From Cyanobacteria bacterium SBLK (GTDB lineage Bacteria; Cyanobacteriota; Cyanobacteriia; Cyanobacteriales; Spirulinaceae), in contig JAGHZQ010000037.1 of assembly GCA_017746715.1 (NCBI GenBank), forward strand, positions 33,416 through 97,415: a DNA stretch of 64,000 nt, written 5' to 3'. Shown here in pieces: positions 46,869-55,562 of this stretch. A program made the translations under genes and the position numbers. How positions within the stretch are numbered: the stretch's first letter is position 1; the number at the start of each line of letters is the position of its first letter. The notes beneath the pieces are model-generated. The model had not been told where the DNA came from, did no database searches, and worked only from the letters and a program-made list of their open reading frames with translations.

Positions 46869-47174
46869 ATGACACCAGAAAAACAGCAACAACTTCAGCA
46901 ACACTTGAATGCGATCGCAGAAATTTTGTATGAGGAAGCTGACTCAGAAAAAATCAAAGATTTGGAAGGAATAGAGGAAACAATTAGAAAGCAAACTCTT
47001 GAATATATAACACCAGAGCTAGGATTTTTTTTGTTAAAAAAACAACAAACACTGAAGCCGGGAGACTGAGACAGATAAAAAGTATTATTGGAGATTTAAA
47101 AATTACAGAAAAACAAGCTCTACGTTTAAAAGTGACGAAAAATACAAGAATTAGTCCTTATTTAGAAAATTGTA
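46869..47174 (+). pseudogene. ISKra4-like transposase N-terminal remnant
   Basis: The first frame (46869-47069) reads MTPEKQQQLQQHLNAIAEIL, YEEADSEKIKDLEGIEETIR and ends LKPGD. This resembles the N-terminal helical part of ISKra4-family transposases. After a shift at about 47055 a second frame goes on GRLRQIKSIIGDLKITEKQA and ISPYLENC, as the same protein would. The rest of the element, including the catalytic domain, is absent. Confidence 0.6.
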
Positions 47175-47194
47175 CCATAATACTGTTGACTTTC

Positions 47195-47296
47195 TCACGT
47201 CGGCGTTAATGTAATGGTTTCTCCCGATGAAGCATTGGCGATCGCCTCTCGCAAACTGCTCGCACCGCGATCGGCTGCACGGGTCACAATACGCAT
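47195..47296 (-). pseudogene. tiny CSLREA/beta-helix-type remnant
   Basis: A 34-codon minus-strand frame reads AADRGASSLREAIANASSGE followed by TITLTPT. This is the pattern (DxGxxSLREAIxxAxxGxTITL) that opens right-handed beta-helix repeats in large secreted cyanobacterial proteins. Nothing of the rest of such a gene is present. Confidence 0.4.
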
Positions 47297-47449
47297 AAAA
47301 TATTGATAGGTAGATTGACAAATTATTAACCGAGCGAGAGAATAATCATTCCCGAAATCCCTTAAAAAAAATTAATCTTCACTTGACTTGAACCTCTTAA
47401 TTTTACTGTATATTTTGAGAATTAAGAACAATGAATTTTGGTTGCTATT

Positions 47450-48532
47450 ATGGATAATGTCGAACGCATGGCAGCACACTATAAAAAGCTGCCCCATCAA
47501 AAAGAAGCCTTAGAATATATTGAAGGACAACTTGGAGCCGAAAAAACTCGAAAAGCACTCGAACTCTATCGCGCCCCCGACGATCCGGAAACGGGAAAAC
47601 CTTTGCCGGGAGAAGTGCCTTATTCCGGCGTACAATTAATTAAGCAATTTGAAGGATGTCATCTCGAGGCATATCCCGATCCTCTATCGGGAGGCGAACC
47701 AATAACTATTGGTTGGGGAACGACAAGAAAAAGAGATGGCGGGAAGTTTCGCTTGGGGGAAAAAATCACTCAACAAGAAGCCGACGATCTCTTAGAATAT
47801 CAACTCGAACAAGATTATCTCCCGCCCTTAGAAAGGATTCCCACATGGCCGGAATTGAATGAAAATCAGCGCGGTGCATTATTAAGTTTTGGATATAATT
47901 TAGGCGCGCATTTTTATAATCCCGATATAGAAGATTTCAGAACAATTTCTCGCAACTTGCGCGATCGCAATTGGGGAGATATGCGCCGCGCCTTTTTATT
48001 GTATGTCAATCCCGGCAGTAATGTAGAGGAGGGATTGCGACGAAGAAGAAGCGCTGAAGCCGATTTATTTCTTTCGGAAGCCTCCTATCCGAAACCGGTT
48101 GTTAATGAAGGGATTGACTGGAAAGATGATAATGCCAAAATATCGAAATTCTTTACCGTTGGAGAAGTCACCCAGCGCGATGTCCGTCGCATTCCAGGGG
48201 ATGCCCAAATTATTAAAAATATCCTTGCAATTTCCCAAGAACTCGATAAGATTCGCGAGGAATGGGGCGGACCGCTTTTAGTCACCTCTTGGTATCGTCC
48301 TCCAAGGATCAATCGAGAAGTTGGCGGCGCAAGCAACTCTCAACATTTGTATGGCGGAGCTGCCGATATCAAACCCCTCGGTAGAGATGTTTATGAATTC
48401 CAAAATTGGTTGGATAAAAACTGGTACGGTGCCCTGGGTTATGGCGCGAAAAAGGGTTTTGTTCACTTAGATATTCGCAATGGCAAAGGTTGGAAAGCTC
48501 CTGGTAGTAAAGGCGTTCGCTGGAATTATTAG
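47450..48532 (+). CDS. lysozyme (GH24) - M15-type peptidase fusion
   Basis: A 360-residue two-domain murein hydrolase. Residues about 55-210 are a T4-type lysozyme: catalytic glutamate in KQFEGCHLEAYPDPL, then PITIGWGTT, NENQRGALLSFGYNLG and EGLRRRRSAEADLFL. Residues about 235-360 resemble a zinc DD-peptidase of the M15_3 group, with SWYRPPRINREVGGASNSQHLYGGAADIKP and FVHLDIRN supplying HxxxxxxD and H. No signal peptide is seen, as in phage endolysins. It lies next to an IS scar with no phage structural genes. The ATG at 47450 is chosen over a TTG at 47438. Confidence 0.88.
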   Translation: MDNVERMAAHYKKLPHQKEALEYIEGQLGAEKTRKALELYRAPDDPETGKPLPGEVPYSGVQLIKQFEGCHLEAYPDPLSGGEPITIGWGTTRKRDGGKFRLGEKITQQEADDLLEYQLEQDYLPPLERIPTWPELNENQRGALLSFGYNLGAHFYNPDIEDFRTISRNLRDRNWGDMRRAFLLYVNPGSNVEEGLRRRRSAEADLFLSEASYPKPVVNEGIDWKDDNAKISKFFTVGEVTQRDVRRIPGDAQIIKNILAISQELDKIREEWGGPLLVTSWYRPPRINREVGGASNSQHLYGGAADIKPLGRDVYEFQNWLDKNWYGALGYGAKKGFVHLDIRNGKGWKAPGSKGVRWNY

Positions 48533-48600
48533 ATCGGGGAACGGTCAAATCAATTCAAAATTCAAAATTATCAATTCAAAAATGGTAATATTTTCTCAAT

Positions 48601-48631
48601 AAAAAAGTTGGGTATCAAGCCCAACTTTTTT
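48601..48631 (+). terminator. rho-independent terminator
   Basis: AAAAAAGTTGGG (48601-48612) and CCCAACTTTTTT (48620-48631) are perfect 12-base arms with a 7-base loop, 69 bp after the lysozyme-peptidase gene. AATTCAAAATT repeats (48549-48582) lie between. Confidence 0.9.
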
Positions 48632-48727
48632 ATGTCTAATGGGTTTATTGCTTCCACCGATCGGCCTTCGATGATATTTTATAAGGTTAAGATGCCTGTT
48701 TGAAGATACCAACGGAGAGGTCGAATC

Positions 48728-50131
48728 GTGAGTATTGCCAGCCGTCAGACAGAATTAGAGGTCATTCAACAGTCAGTCGATCGCCTACTGAACGGGGCAG
48801 AACGAGCTGCCAGTCTTTTTCGTTGCTATAGTACGCCACAAGTGCAGCAAATTGTCCGGGCCATGGCTCGAGCGGGAGAGGCAAAAGCTCAATTTTATGC
48901 CGAATGGTTGGTTCGCGAAACGGGTTATGGCAATATCGGCGACAATATAAAAAAGAATTTGGATTGTTCGGTGGGGTTGCTAACCCGATATCGCGCGGCT
49001 GATTTTATCGAACCCGCGATCGATTCGGAGAAAAAAATTATGAGTTTCCCAAAACCCGCAGGAATCATTGCCGCTCTCATCCCCAGTACCAATCCAGTGA
49101 TGACGGTATATTACAAGGCCATTATCGCGATGATGACCCGCAATACTGTTATTTTTTCGCCTCACCCCGCAGCACGAGACTGCTCGATTCATGCGGTCGA
49201 TTTGATGGCAGAAGCGGCGGAGGGAGCCGGTGCGCCAGAGGGGGCAATTCAGACGATTCGCCAACCCGGCCTTCTCCCTCTCAATGGTTTGATGGAGTCA
49301 CCTCGGGTTAGTGTCATTCTGGCAACAGGAGGAGCAAATCGAGTCCGAGAAGCCTATCGCTCTGGCAATCCCGCCCTTGGCATGGGACCGGGTAATCCTC
49401 CCTGTTTTGTTCACGAGTCTGCCGACATCGCGATCGCGGCTTCCCATATTATTACCAGTAACAGCTTCGATCATGGGCTTCCCTGCGTCTGCGAATCCGT
49501 CGTCCTTGGAGATCGCGCCATCGATCGCCAACTCAGAGTGGCTTTAGGTCGATCGGGGGGATATTTTGTCGGGGAGGAAGCCTCCCAAAAACTGCAAGAC
49601 TATCTTTTTCGGGATACCGGGTTAAATCCCGCCGCATTGGGCAAAAGCGCCCTTTGGATCGCCCGAGAGGCTGGGTTTTCCGTTCCGGGGAATACCCAGA
49701 GTTTGCTCGTAGAAATCGAGACTGCGGGGACTGACGAGCCTTTCAGCCAAGAGAAACTGTTTCCCGTGATGGGCTATATGCAGGTCGATGGCATCGAAGG
49801 TGCGATCGCGACGGCTTTAAAGATGCTGGAGGGGAGGGGCAAGGGACACTCTGGGGCGATTCACAGTCGCGATCCTGCCGTTGTTGCCCGTTATGCAGCG
49901 GCATTGCCCGTCTGTCGGATTGCAGTTAATACCCAAGGCGTTGAAGGCTCTAGCGGCGTGTCAACCCATCTGACGAGGGGACCGGTTATCGGGACGGGAT
50001 TCTTTGGGGGGAGCTTGGTGGATGATAACATCGGACCCCAACATTTGGTACAGCGATCGCGCGCCGCTTATCCCGCAGATGCCGAGATTTCCATGGAAGA
50101 GTTTGCTAGCGCGATCGCTGGGGAGGTTTAA
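48728..50131 (+). CDS. CoA-acylating aldehyde dehydrogenase
   Basis: A 467-residue dehydrogenase of the EutE/AdhE N-terminal type, which interconverts an acyl-CoA and the aldehyde with NAD(P)H. Seen are GIIAALIPSTNPVMTVYYKAIIAMMTRNTVIFSPHP, VILATGGANRVREAYRSGNPALGMGPGNPPCFV, and the active-site SNSFDHGLPCVCE with catalytic C253. The C-terminal part has a conserved RGPVIGTGFFGGSLVDDNIGPQHL. It starts with GTG and begins a four-gene run with DpgA/B/D-like genes, so it might reduce the aryl-acetyl-CoA product; the start has AGAGG nearby. Confidence 0.87.
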   Translation: MSIASRQTELEVIQQSVDRLLNGAERAASLFRCYSTPQVQQIVRAMARAGEAKAQFYAEWLVRETGYGNIGDNIKKNLDCSVGLLTRYRAADFIEPAIDSEKKIMSFPKPAGIIAALIPSTNPVMTVYYKAIIAMMTRNTVIFSPHPAARDCSIHAVDLMAEAAEGAGAPEGAIQTIRQPGLLPLNGLMESPRVSVILATGGANRVREAYRSGNPALGMGPGNPPCFVHESADIAIAASHIITSNSFDHGLPCVCESVVLGDRAIDRQLRVALGRSGGYFVGEEASQKLQDYLFRDTGLNPAALGKSALWIAREAGFSVPGNTQSLLVEIETAGTDEPFSQEKLFPVMGYMQVDGIEGAIATALKMLEGRGKGHSGAIHSRDPAVVARYAAALPVCRIAVNTQGVEGSSGVSTHLTRGPVIGTGFFGGSLVDDNIGPQHLVQRSRAAYPADAEISMEEFASAIAGEV

Positions 50132-50134
50132 AAG

Positions 50135-50875
50135 ATGGAATCCCCATCCAGTACGGTGCAAATAAAACGCGTGGGAGAAGGCAATAATATCATTCTCTTC
50201 GTGCTGAATCGCCAAGAAAAAGCCAATGCCTACGATAATGTTACGATCCGTCAGTTTGCAGAATACTATGCAACGGCAATTCGCGATCCTTCCCTGCGCG
50301 GGGGGATCGTAACGGGAGCGGGGGAGCGAGTTTTTTGTGCGGGGGCGGATATCGCGAGTCTGGCCGATCGCTCTTATACTGACGGATTAAATCTACAAAG
50401 TCGGCAACTTTTTGATGACTGGGCGAAAGCACCCTGGCCGACGATCGCCGCCATTCAAGGACCGGCCATTGCCGGCGGTTTAGAATTGGCTCTCGCCTGC
50501 GATTTTCGCATTTGCAGCCCTTCGAGTTGGTTTTCCCTACCCGAAGTCGATTTGGGTTTGATCCCGGCTGCTGGCGGCGTGCGTCGGCTGAGCCAACTGA
50601 TTGGCGGAGCGCGGGCGAAAGCGATGATTCTCTTCGGACAAAAAGTAGATAGCGCTACGGCTTTAGATTGGGGACTGGTTTCTCAGATCGGCGATCGGGT
50701 GCTAGATGATGCCATTCATTTAGCAGAAACCGTGGCGCGCAAGGATCCTTTAGCGATTCGACTGGCCAAACTCGCATTGCATTCTGTCAGTAACAGCCCC
50801 GGCGATGCAACCGTAGAAGCGATTGCCCAAGCCTTACTCTATCATCGGAAAACGGAGGCACAATTAAAGGCATGA
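50135..50875 (+). CDS. enoyl-CoA hydratase/isomerase, DpgD-like
   Basis: A 246-residue crotonase-fold enzyme. The oxyanion-hole motifs are FCAGADIASLADR and AIQGPAIAGGLELALACDFRIC, followed by FSLPEVDLGLIPAAGGVRRLSQLIG, in which the usual catalytic glutamates are largely kept. Its neighbours suggest the DpgD role of helping to aromatise the polyketide made by DpgA. It begins 3 bp after the aldehyde dehydrogenase gene and its stop overlaps the DpgA-like start by 4 bp (ATGA). Confidence 0.87.
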   Translation: MESPSSTVQIKRVGEGNNIILFVLNRQEKANAYDNVTIRQFAEYYATAIRDPSLRGGIVTGAGERVFCAGADIASLADRSYTDGLNLQSRQLFDDWAKAPWPTIAAIQGPAIAGGLELALACDFRICSPSSWFSLPEVDLGLIPAAGGVRRLSQLIGGARAKAMILFGQKVDSATALDWGLVSQIGDRVLDDAIHLAETVARKDPLAIRLAKLALHSVSNSPGDATVEAIAQALLYHRKTEAQLKA

Positions 50876-51981
50876 CGATCGAAACGAAATCGCTCCTTCA
50901 GTTCTCCTCCATTCCTTCAGAGCGTCCGAGATTGATTGCGATCGGTACTGCAACCCCCTCAGAAAAATATACCCAAGCGGAAATATTGGAAATTTTTGGC
51001 ATTGTCGATCCCAAAGTTCGCAAAATCTTCAGCAATTCTCATATCAAATCCCGACACCTATGTTTGCCCACACCGAATCGAGATGGCACGATACCCGCAG
51101 AAAGCCAAGCGGATTTATTGCAAAAACACAAACAGAATGCTCTAGATATTGGCAGATCGGCGATTGAAAAGGCATTAGCACGAGCTAAACTGATGGCTCG
51201 AGAGCTTGATTATATCAGTGTCGTTTCCACGACGGGGCTTCTCTGCCCGAGCCTGAGTGCCCTTTACATTAAAGAAATGGGCATGCGTCCGGATATTCAG
51301 CGAATTGATATTGTCGGAATGGGCTGCAATGGAGGACTCAACGGCCTGCAACCCGTCGTTAATTTTTGCACGCTCTATCCAGAATCAATTGGTCTCTTAC
51401 TGTGCGTTGAAGTCTGTTCTGCCATGTATGTCATGGACGATACCTTGAGTACGGCAGTGGTTAACTCTCTCTTTGGAGATGGTGCCGCCGCCGCGATCGT
51501 GTCGGCGAGATCGTTCCCAACTCCATCGGGGGCGCTACCCTCTCAAGGCCCTAAAATTCTCGGTTTTAGCTCCCATATCATGCCAGAGGCGATCGATGCA
51601 ATCCGGCTCGACTGGCAAGACAACAAATATGCGTTGTATCTGGACAAACAAATCCCCTATCTCTTGGGACGAAATGTCAAAATCCCCGTGGATAACCTGT
51701 TAAGACGCTTCCATCGCAAGCGTCGCGATGTTCGACATTGGACGATTCATTCCGGCGGTCGCAAGGTTATTGATTCAATCGAATATTCTTTAAATATTAC
51801 TAAACATGACGTGCGCCACACGACCAATATTTTGCAAAATTACGGTAACTTATCCTCAGCGTCTTTTCTCTTCTCCCACGAACGATTATTAGCAGAAGGG
51901 AGCGCTCGTTCGGGAGATTCTGTCGTGATGATGACCATGGGACCGGGTTCGACCATTGAATGTTGCTTGGGGGAATTTTAA
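50872..51981 (+). CDS. DpgA-like type III polyketide synthase
   Basis: A 369-residue thiolase-fold synthase. Catalytic residues are C152 (VGMGCNGGLNG), H293 (HWTIHSGGRKVIDS) and N326 (LQNYGNLSSASFLFS). IGTATP, TTGLLCPSLSALYIKEMG, VCVEVCSA-like LLLCVEVCSAMYV and SLFGDGAAAAIV match the DpgA branch, which condenses malonyl-CoA units to 3,5-dihydroxyphenylacetyl-CoA in glycopeptide-antibiotic producers. Here it stands in a cyanobacterial operon with two crotonases and an acylating dehydrogenase. Length and catalytic triad are intact; the product is inferred. Confidence 0.87.
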   Translation: MTIETKSLLQFSSIPSERPRLIAIGTATPSEKYTQAEILEIFGIVDPKVRKIFSNSHIKSRHLCLPTPNRDGTIPAESQADLLQKHKQNALDIGRSAIEKALARAKLMARELDYISVVSTTGLLCPSLSALYIKEMGMRPDIQRIDIVGMGCNGGLNGLQPVVNFCTLYPESIGLLLCVEVCSAMYVMDDTLSTAVVNSLFGDGAAAAIVSARSFPTPSGALPSQGPKILGFSSHIMPEAIDAIRLDWQDNKYALYLDKQIPYLLGRNVKIPVDNLLRRFHRKRRDVRHWTIHSGGRKVIDSIEYSLNITKHDVRHTTNILQNYGNLSSASFLFSHERLLAEGSARSGDSVVMMTMGPGSTIECCLGEF

Positions 51982-51983
51982 GC

Positions 51984-52700
51984 ATGACGCAATACACGAC
52001 TTTAAAACTCACGGAAAAACTGGCAGGAGAGGAGGCGATCGCTCACGCATATTTGCAGTGGTCGGATTCGAGCCAGTTGAAGGCGACGCGACTGTCAGAA
52101 CTCATCCAATTTCTGAATGAGATAGAAGATGAGAGTGCTTGCAAGCTCATTATCTTTTGGGGATTGAATACCGAGCAACCCATGATGGACGCATCCCCTC
52201 CAGCTTTTGAGGAGTGTAGCAAATGGGAAAAATTTCTGCGGCGACTGGAACGATTTCCAGGGGCATCGATCGCGGCGATCGACGGCTACTGTACCCGATT
52301 TCACTTTCAATTGGCTCTCGCTTGCGATTATCGGGTTGCCACGACGCGATCGCACTTTCAAGCGCCGGAGGTGAAAGAGGGGTACCTGCCCGGAATGGGG
52401 ATCTTTCGCTTAGCTAAGTATACGGGAATTGGGGCAGCCCGTCGCCTGCTCTTCACGGGTTCTCCCTGTTCTGTTACGGAGGCTCTGGGATTGGGGATTG
52501 TCGATCGCGCCTGCGAACCCGAAATGCTAGATCGAGTTATTGAAGAGACTCAAGAAGCCTTCATCCCGATCTACCCGGAAGCGTTGCAAAATGCCCGCAG
52601 ATTGCTCAATGAGTCCTTTGCAACCGATTATGAGGATGCGATCGGACATTTTTTGGCCGCGCAGAATCTCTGTCTGTCTCAATTGGTAGAAAAAACTTAA
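51984..52700 (+). CDS. enoyl-CoA hydratase family protein, DpgB-like
   Basis: A 238-residue crotonase-fold protein. AAIDGYCTRFHFQLALACDYRVATTRSHFQAPEVKEGYLPGMGIFRLAKYTG is the core. The first oxyanion motif (usually AGADL) is degenerate here: LNTEQPMMDASPPAFEEC. Loss of this motif is also a feature of DpgB, which works as a helper of DpgA rather than a full hydratase. It starts 2 bp after the DpgA-like gene and is last in the operon. The ATG at 51984 is chosen over a TTG at 51960. Confidence 0.83.
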   Translation: MTQYTTLKLTEKLAGEEAIAHAYLQWSDSSQLKATRLSELIQFLNEIEDESACKLIIFWGLNTEQPMMDASPPAFEECSKWEKFLRRLERFPGASIAAIDGYCTRFHFQLALACDYRVATTRSHFQAPEVKEGYLPGMGIFRLAKYTGIGAARRLLFTGSPCSVTEALGLGIVDRACEPEMLDRVIEETQEAFIPIYPEALQNARRLLNESFATDYEDAIGHFLAAQNLCLSQLVEKT

Positions 52701-52822
52701 CTCATATCAGAATCTGGAAATCAATCATCATAAATGACCGGGGGAGCAAGATGCTCCCTCGAGTCCCAGTTCTTTGTAAATTTGCAACTTTGAGATGTAC
52801 CCGATTTAAATATCGCGTTGAA

Positions 52823-53443
52823 TTATGTAGATCGCTTTTTCTTGAGTGCAGTCCCCGTAACAATAGACCCTGTCACAAGGAGGCCGAAAATGCTACTGGG
52901 TTCGGGAGTAGAGGCGACAGTAAACTGAATATTATCTAAACGCATATAATTACCGCCTCCACCAACATCGATCTGAATTTCATCAAACACAATATCTGTG
53001 AAGCCGAAGAAGTTGTTAGGTACAAAAACTGACGGGGATGAAAATGACTCAACGATTGAGCCATCGAGAAGGGCCGTGAATGTGCTTGTGCTTGCATTGT
53101 TTATGAAGGCAAATGCAGCCGAATTGACTGGATCTGTAAAATTGATTGAGAAAGGATTCGTAACTGGAAAGAAGTTTTTTAAATGATTACCAGTAAAATT
53201 TGTAGTAGGGGTGCGCACGATCTCAAAGACTAGATTCGGGGCAAACTCTACGCCAAGGCTTGAATATTGGTCGGTAACGTTTGTATTGTTAGGTAACGCG
53301 ATCTCATCAAATGTAATGGTTTGAGCGGGGTTGGTGAGCCCTGTGCTGTTATTAAATGTCAGTGCTTCAGCAGTTCCGACAAAGGATATACCAACAGCGA
53401 TACTTCCTGCAAGTGCAAATAAATTCTTTGCGAGCATATTCAT
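52823..53443 (-). CDS. PEP-CTERM sorted exported protein, copy 2
   Basis: A 206-residue protein with a signal peptide (LFALAGSIAVGISFVGTAEA) and a C-terminal PEP-CTERM signal STPEPSSIFGLLVTGSIVTG plus TALKKKRS. Exosortase would cut it there and attach or release it at the envelope. The mature part (ALTFNNSTGLTNPAQTITFDEIALPNNTNVTDQYSSLGVEF...) is a predicted beta-sandwich with no catalytic motif. It is a close tandem duplicate of the gene at 53567-54190, sharing even the DNA just after the stop codon. Confidence 0.88.
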   Translation of the reverse strand: MNMLAKNLFALAGSIAVGISFVGTAEALTFNNSTGLTNPAQTITFDEIALPNNTNVTDQYSSLGVEFAPNLVFEIVRTPTTNFTGNHLKNFFPVTNPFSINFTDPVNSAAFAFINNASTSTFTALLDGSIVESFSSPSVFVPNNFFGFTDIVFDEIQIDVGGGGNYMRLDNIQFTVASTPEPSSIFGLLVTGSIVTGTALKKKRST

Positions 53444-53566
53444 TGTTTGAGTCCCGGATATTATGATGAATTTTAGAGATGTTTCTCAAGGTTGAAACTC
53501 AGCAATCACTTGCTAATCTCCAACCCAATCCCTAATCCTTAGGGCGTATTGCTATATTGCGTTGAA

Positions 53567-54190
53567 TTATGTAGATCGCTTTTTCTTGAGTGCAGTCCCC
53601 GTAACAATAGACCCAGCTACGAGGAGGCCGAGAATGCTACTGGGTTCGGGAGTAGAGGCAACAGTAAACTGAATATTATCTAAACGCATTGAATTGACTG
53701 GCTCGCCAATATCGATCCTGATTTCATCAAATACAATATCTGTGAAGCCGAAGAAGTTGTTCGAGTTAAAAGGGTGTGTGGGGGATGAAAATGACTCGAC
53801 AACCGAGCCGTCGAGAAGGGCCGTGAATGTGCTTGTGCTTGGAGGTGGGGCAAAGGCAAATGCAGCCGAACTAACCTTATCTGTAAAATGGATTGAGAAA
53901 GGATTCGTAACTGGAGGGAAGTTTTTCAATTGATTGGCCGTAATATTTGGAGAAGGGCTCGACGAGGTCTCAAAGACTAAATTTGGGGAAAACTCCACAC
54001 CAAGGCTCGAATATTGGTCAATAACGCTTGTATTGTTAGGTAACTCGATTTCGTTAAATGTAATGGTTTGAGCGGGATCGATCAGTCCCGTACTATTATT
54101 CAGCGTCAGTGCTTCAGTAGATCTGGCAAAGGCCATGCCGACAGCGATACTTCCTGCAAACACAAATAAATTCTTTGCTAGCATATTCAT
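53567..54190 (-). CDS. PEP-CTERM sorted exported protein, copy 1
   Basis: A 207-residue protein with the same plan as its neighbour: signal peptide (LFVFAGSIAVGMAFARSTEA), beta-sandwich mature part (ALTLNNSTGLIDPAQTITFNEIELPNNTSVIDQYSSLGVEF...) and C-terminal STPEPSSILGLLVAGSIVTG plus TALKKKRS. The start ATG is chosen to match the copy; a longer frame from 54238 adds 16 unconserved residues. No exosortase gene lies in the window, so it must be elsewhere. Confidence 0.88.
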   Translation of the reverse strand: MNMLAKNLFVFAGSIAVGMAFARSTEALTLNNSTGLIDPAQTITFNEIELPNNTSVIDQYSSLGVEFSPNLVFETSSSPSPNITANQLKNFPPVTNPFSIHFTDKVSSAAFAFAPPPSTSTFTALLDGSVVESFSSPTHPFNSNNFFGFTDIVFDEIRIDIGEPVNSMRLDNIQFTVASTPEPSSILGLLVAGSIVTGTALKKKRST

Positions 54191-54539
54191 TGTTTGAATC
54201 CCCTGATAGATGCATTTTAGGAAAGTTACTGAGAGCATTTCGTCTTCCTTACTTGTAAAAATACATCTAAGCTGCTATGTCAGTAAAGTCCTCAATATCA
54301 AATGTATCAAATCTTCACAGAATTATTTTTTTGTAAAGACTTGATGAAGTTTAACCCGACTTAAAGTTTTCGCGGCGTCGAGGGAGAGAATTTTACCGTT
54401 CGGCAAGACGGCATTTTTTCCGAGACTTTGCCTCAAACTCTTCCTTTGTCTGCGTTTGAGTCTTCTTGCCATTTCTCGATCGCCAAACGATTAAATTCTA
54501 CAGTAACTTGGGATTATTGCTTAAGTATTATCAACTAGC
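54191..54539. other. 349-bp divergent spacer
   Basis: It separates the PEP-CTERM gene from the O-methyltransferase gene and must contain both promoters. It is AT-rich near 54240-54360. I see no repeat, RNA or further gene. Confidence 0.4.
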
Positions 54540-55562
54540 ATGATTCCCTATCAACAAGCATTTTGCCTTCTAGATTATCGCATCGTTTCTCACTTCACGG
54601 AAACCTGCATCGATCTCGGGGTATTCGATCGCCTTGCGAACCAGTCTCTATCCGTCTTGGAGTTAGCCGAGCAAACAGGGACTCACGAGCGCGCGCTCCA
54701 TCGTTGTTTGCGAGGATTGGCGCATTTTGACCTATTCGCGCTCGAGCCTCATCCTCGCCCTTTTCTGACTAAAGTTTCCCTGACTGAAGTATCAAAGCAT
54801 TTAGTTCTCACTTCAAAACTATCCCTCAGACCGTGGCATGATTTTTGTCAGTTGGCGCAATCCAAGAAACACCAACAACGGCGCACTCTTTGGACAGAAC
54901 TGCTGCGAACGGGAAAAAGTATTTATCAGCTCGGGCGCGATCGCCTCTTCTACGATTATCTGAGAGAGCATCAGGCGATCGCAGCCGCTTTCGATCGAGC
55001 GATGGAATCCCTATCGCAAATTGAGATTCGCGATATTTTGCAAAGTTTCGACTTTTCTGCATCGACGCATCTCACGGAAATTGCAGGGGGGAATGGCGCG
55101 CTCATTCGGGGAATTTTGGAGCAGTATGAAAGCATTTGGGGACGGCTTTTTGATGTTCCAGACACGATCGCTCGAATCAAACCCCTGCTACGCTTGGAGG
55201 CGATCGGGGTCGATATCCACGCTCCATTACCCAATATTCCCGGAGATGGCATCCTCAAGCGCATTTTGCATTCTTATGCCGACGAACGAGCTAGGATCGT
55301 TCTCAATAATATCGGGCGCGCCATGAATTCTGGTAACAAGCTATACATTTTTGAACTGGTCGAAGATTACACGATTCGCAACCCCTACATCGGGATTAAA
55401 AATTTGCAGATGTTGTTGGTCCATGGCGCACCAGGAGAGCATGGAGGACCCGGAGAGCGAACTCGAGATGAGTTTGCCGCTCTCCTCGCTACGACAGACT
55501 TTGAACTGATAGAGGTGCGATCGCTACCATCAATTGACGCCGCGATCGCCGTTCGTCGTTAA
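54540..55562 (+). CDS. family 2 O-methyltransferase (acetylserotonin type)
   Basis: A 340-residue SAM-dependent O-methyltransferase. The N-terminal dimerisation winged helix (LDYRIVSHFTETCIDLGVFDRLANQSLSVLELAEQTGTHERALHRCLRGLAHF) is followed by the SAM loop LTEIAGGNGALIRGILEQY, DVPDTIARI, GDGILKRILHSYADERARIVLNNIGRAM with the catalytic histidine, and NLQMLLVHGAPGERTRDEF-like late motif. This class usually methylates phenolic hydroxyls. It lies on the same strand as the DpgA-like operon, 1.8 kb further on, so its substrate could be that resorcinol-type product; the two PEP-CTERM genes intervene. Confidence 0.85.
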   Translation: MIPYQQAFCLLDYRIVSHFTETCIDLGVFDRLANQSLSVLELAEQTGTHERALHRCLRGLAHFDLFALEPHPRPFLTKVSLTEVSKHLVLTSKLSLRPWHDFCQLAQSKKHQQRRTLWTELLRTGKSIYQLGRDRLFYDYLREHQAIAAAFDRAMESLSQIEIRDILQSFDFSASTHLTEIAGGNGALIRGILEQYESIWGRLFDVPDTIARIKPLLRLEAIGVDIHAPLPNIPGDGILKRILHSYADERARIVLNNIGRAMNSGNKLYIFELVEDYTIRNPYIGIKNLQMLLVHGAPGEHGGPGERTRDEFAALLATTDFELIEVRSLPSIDAAIAVRR

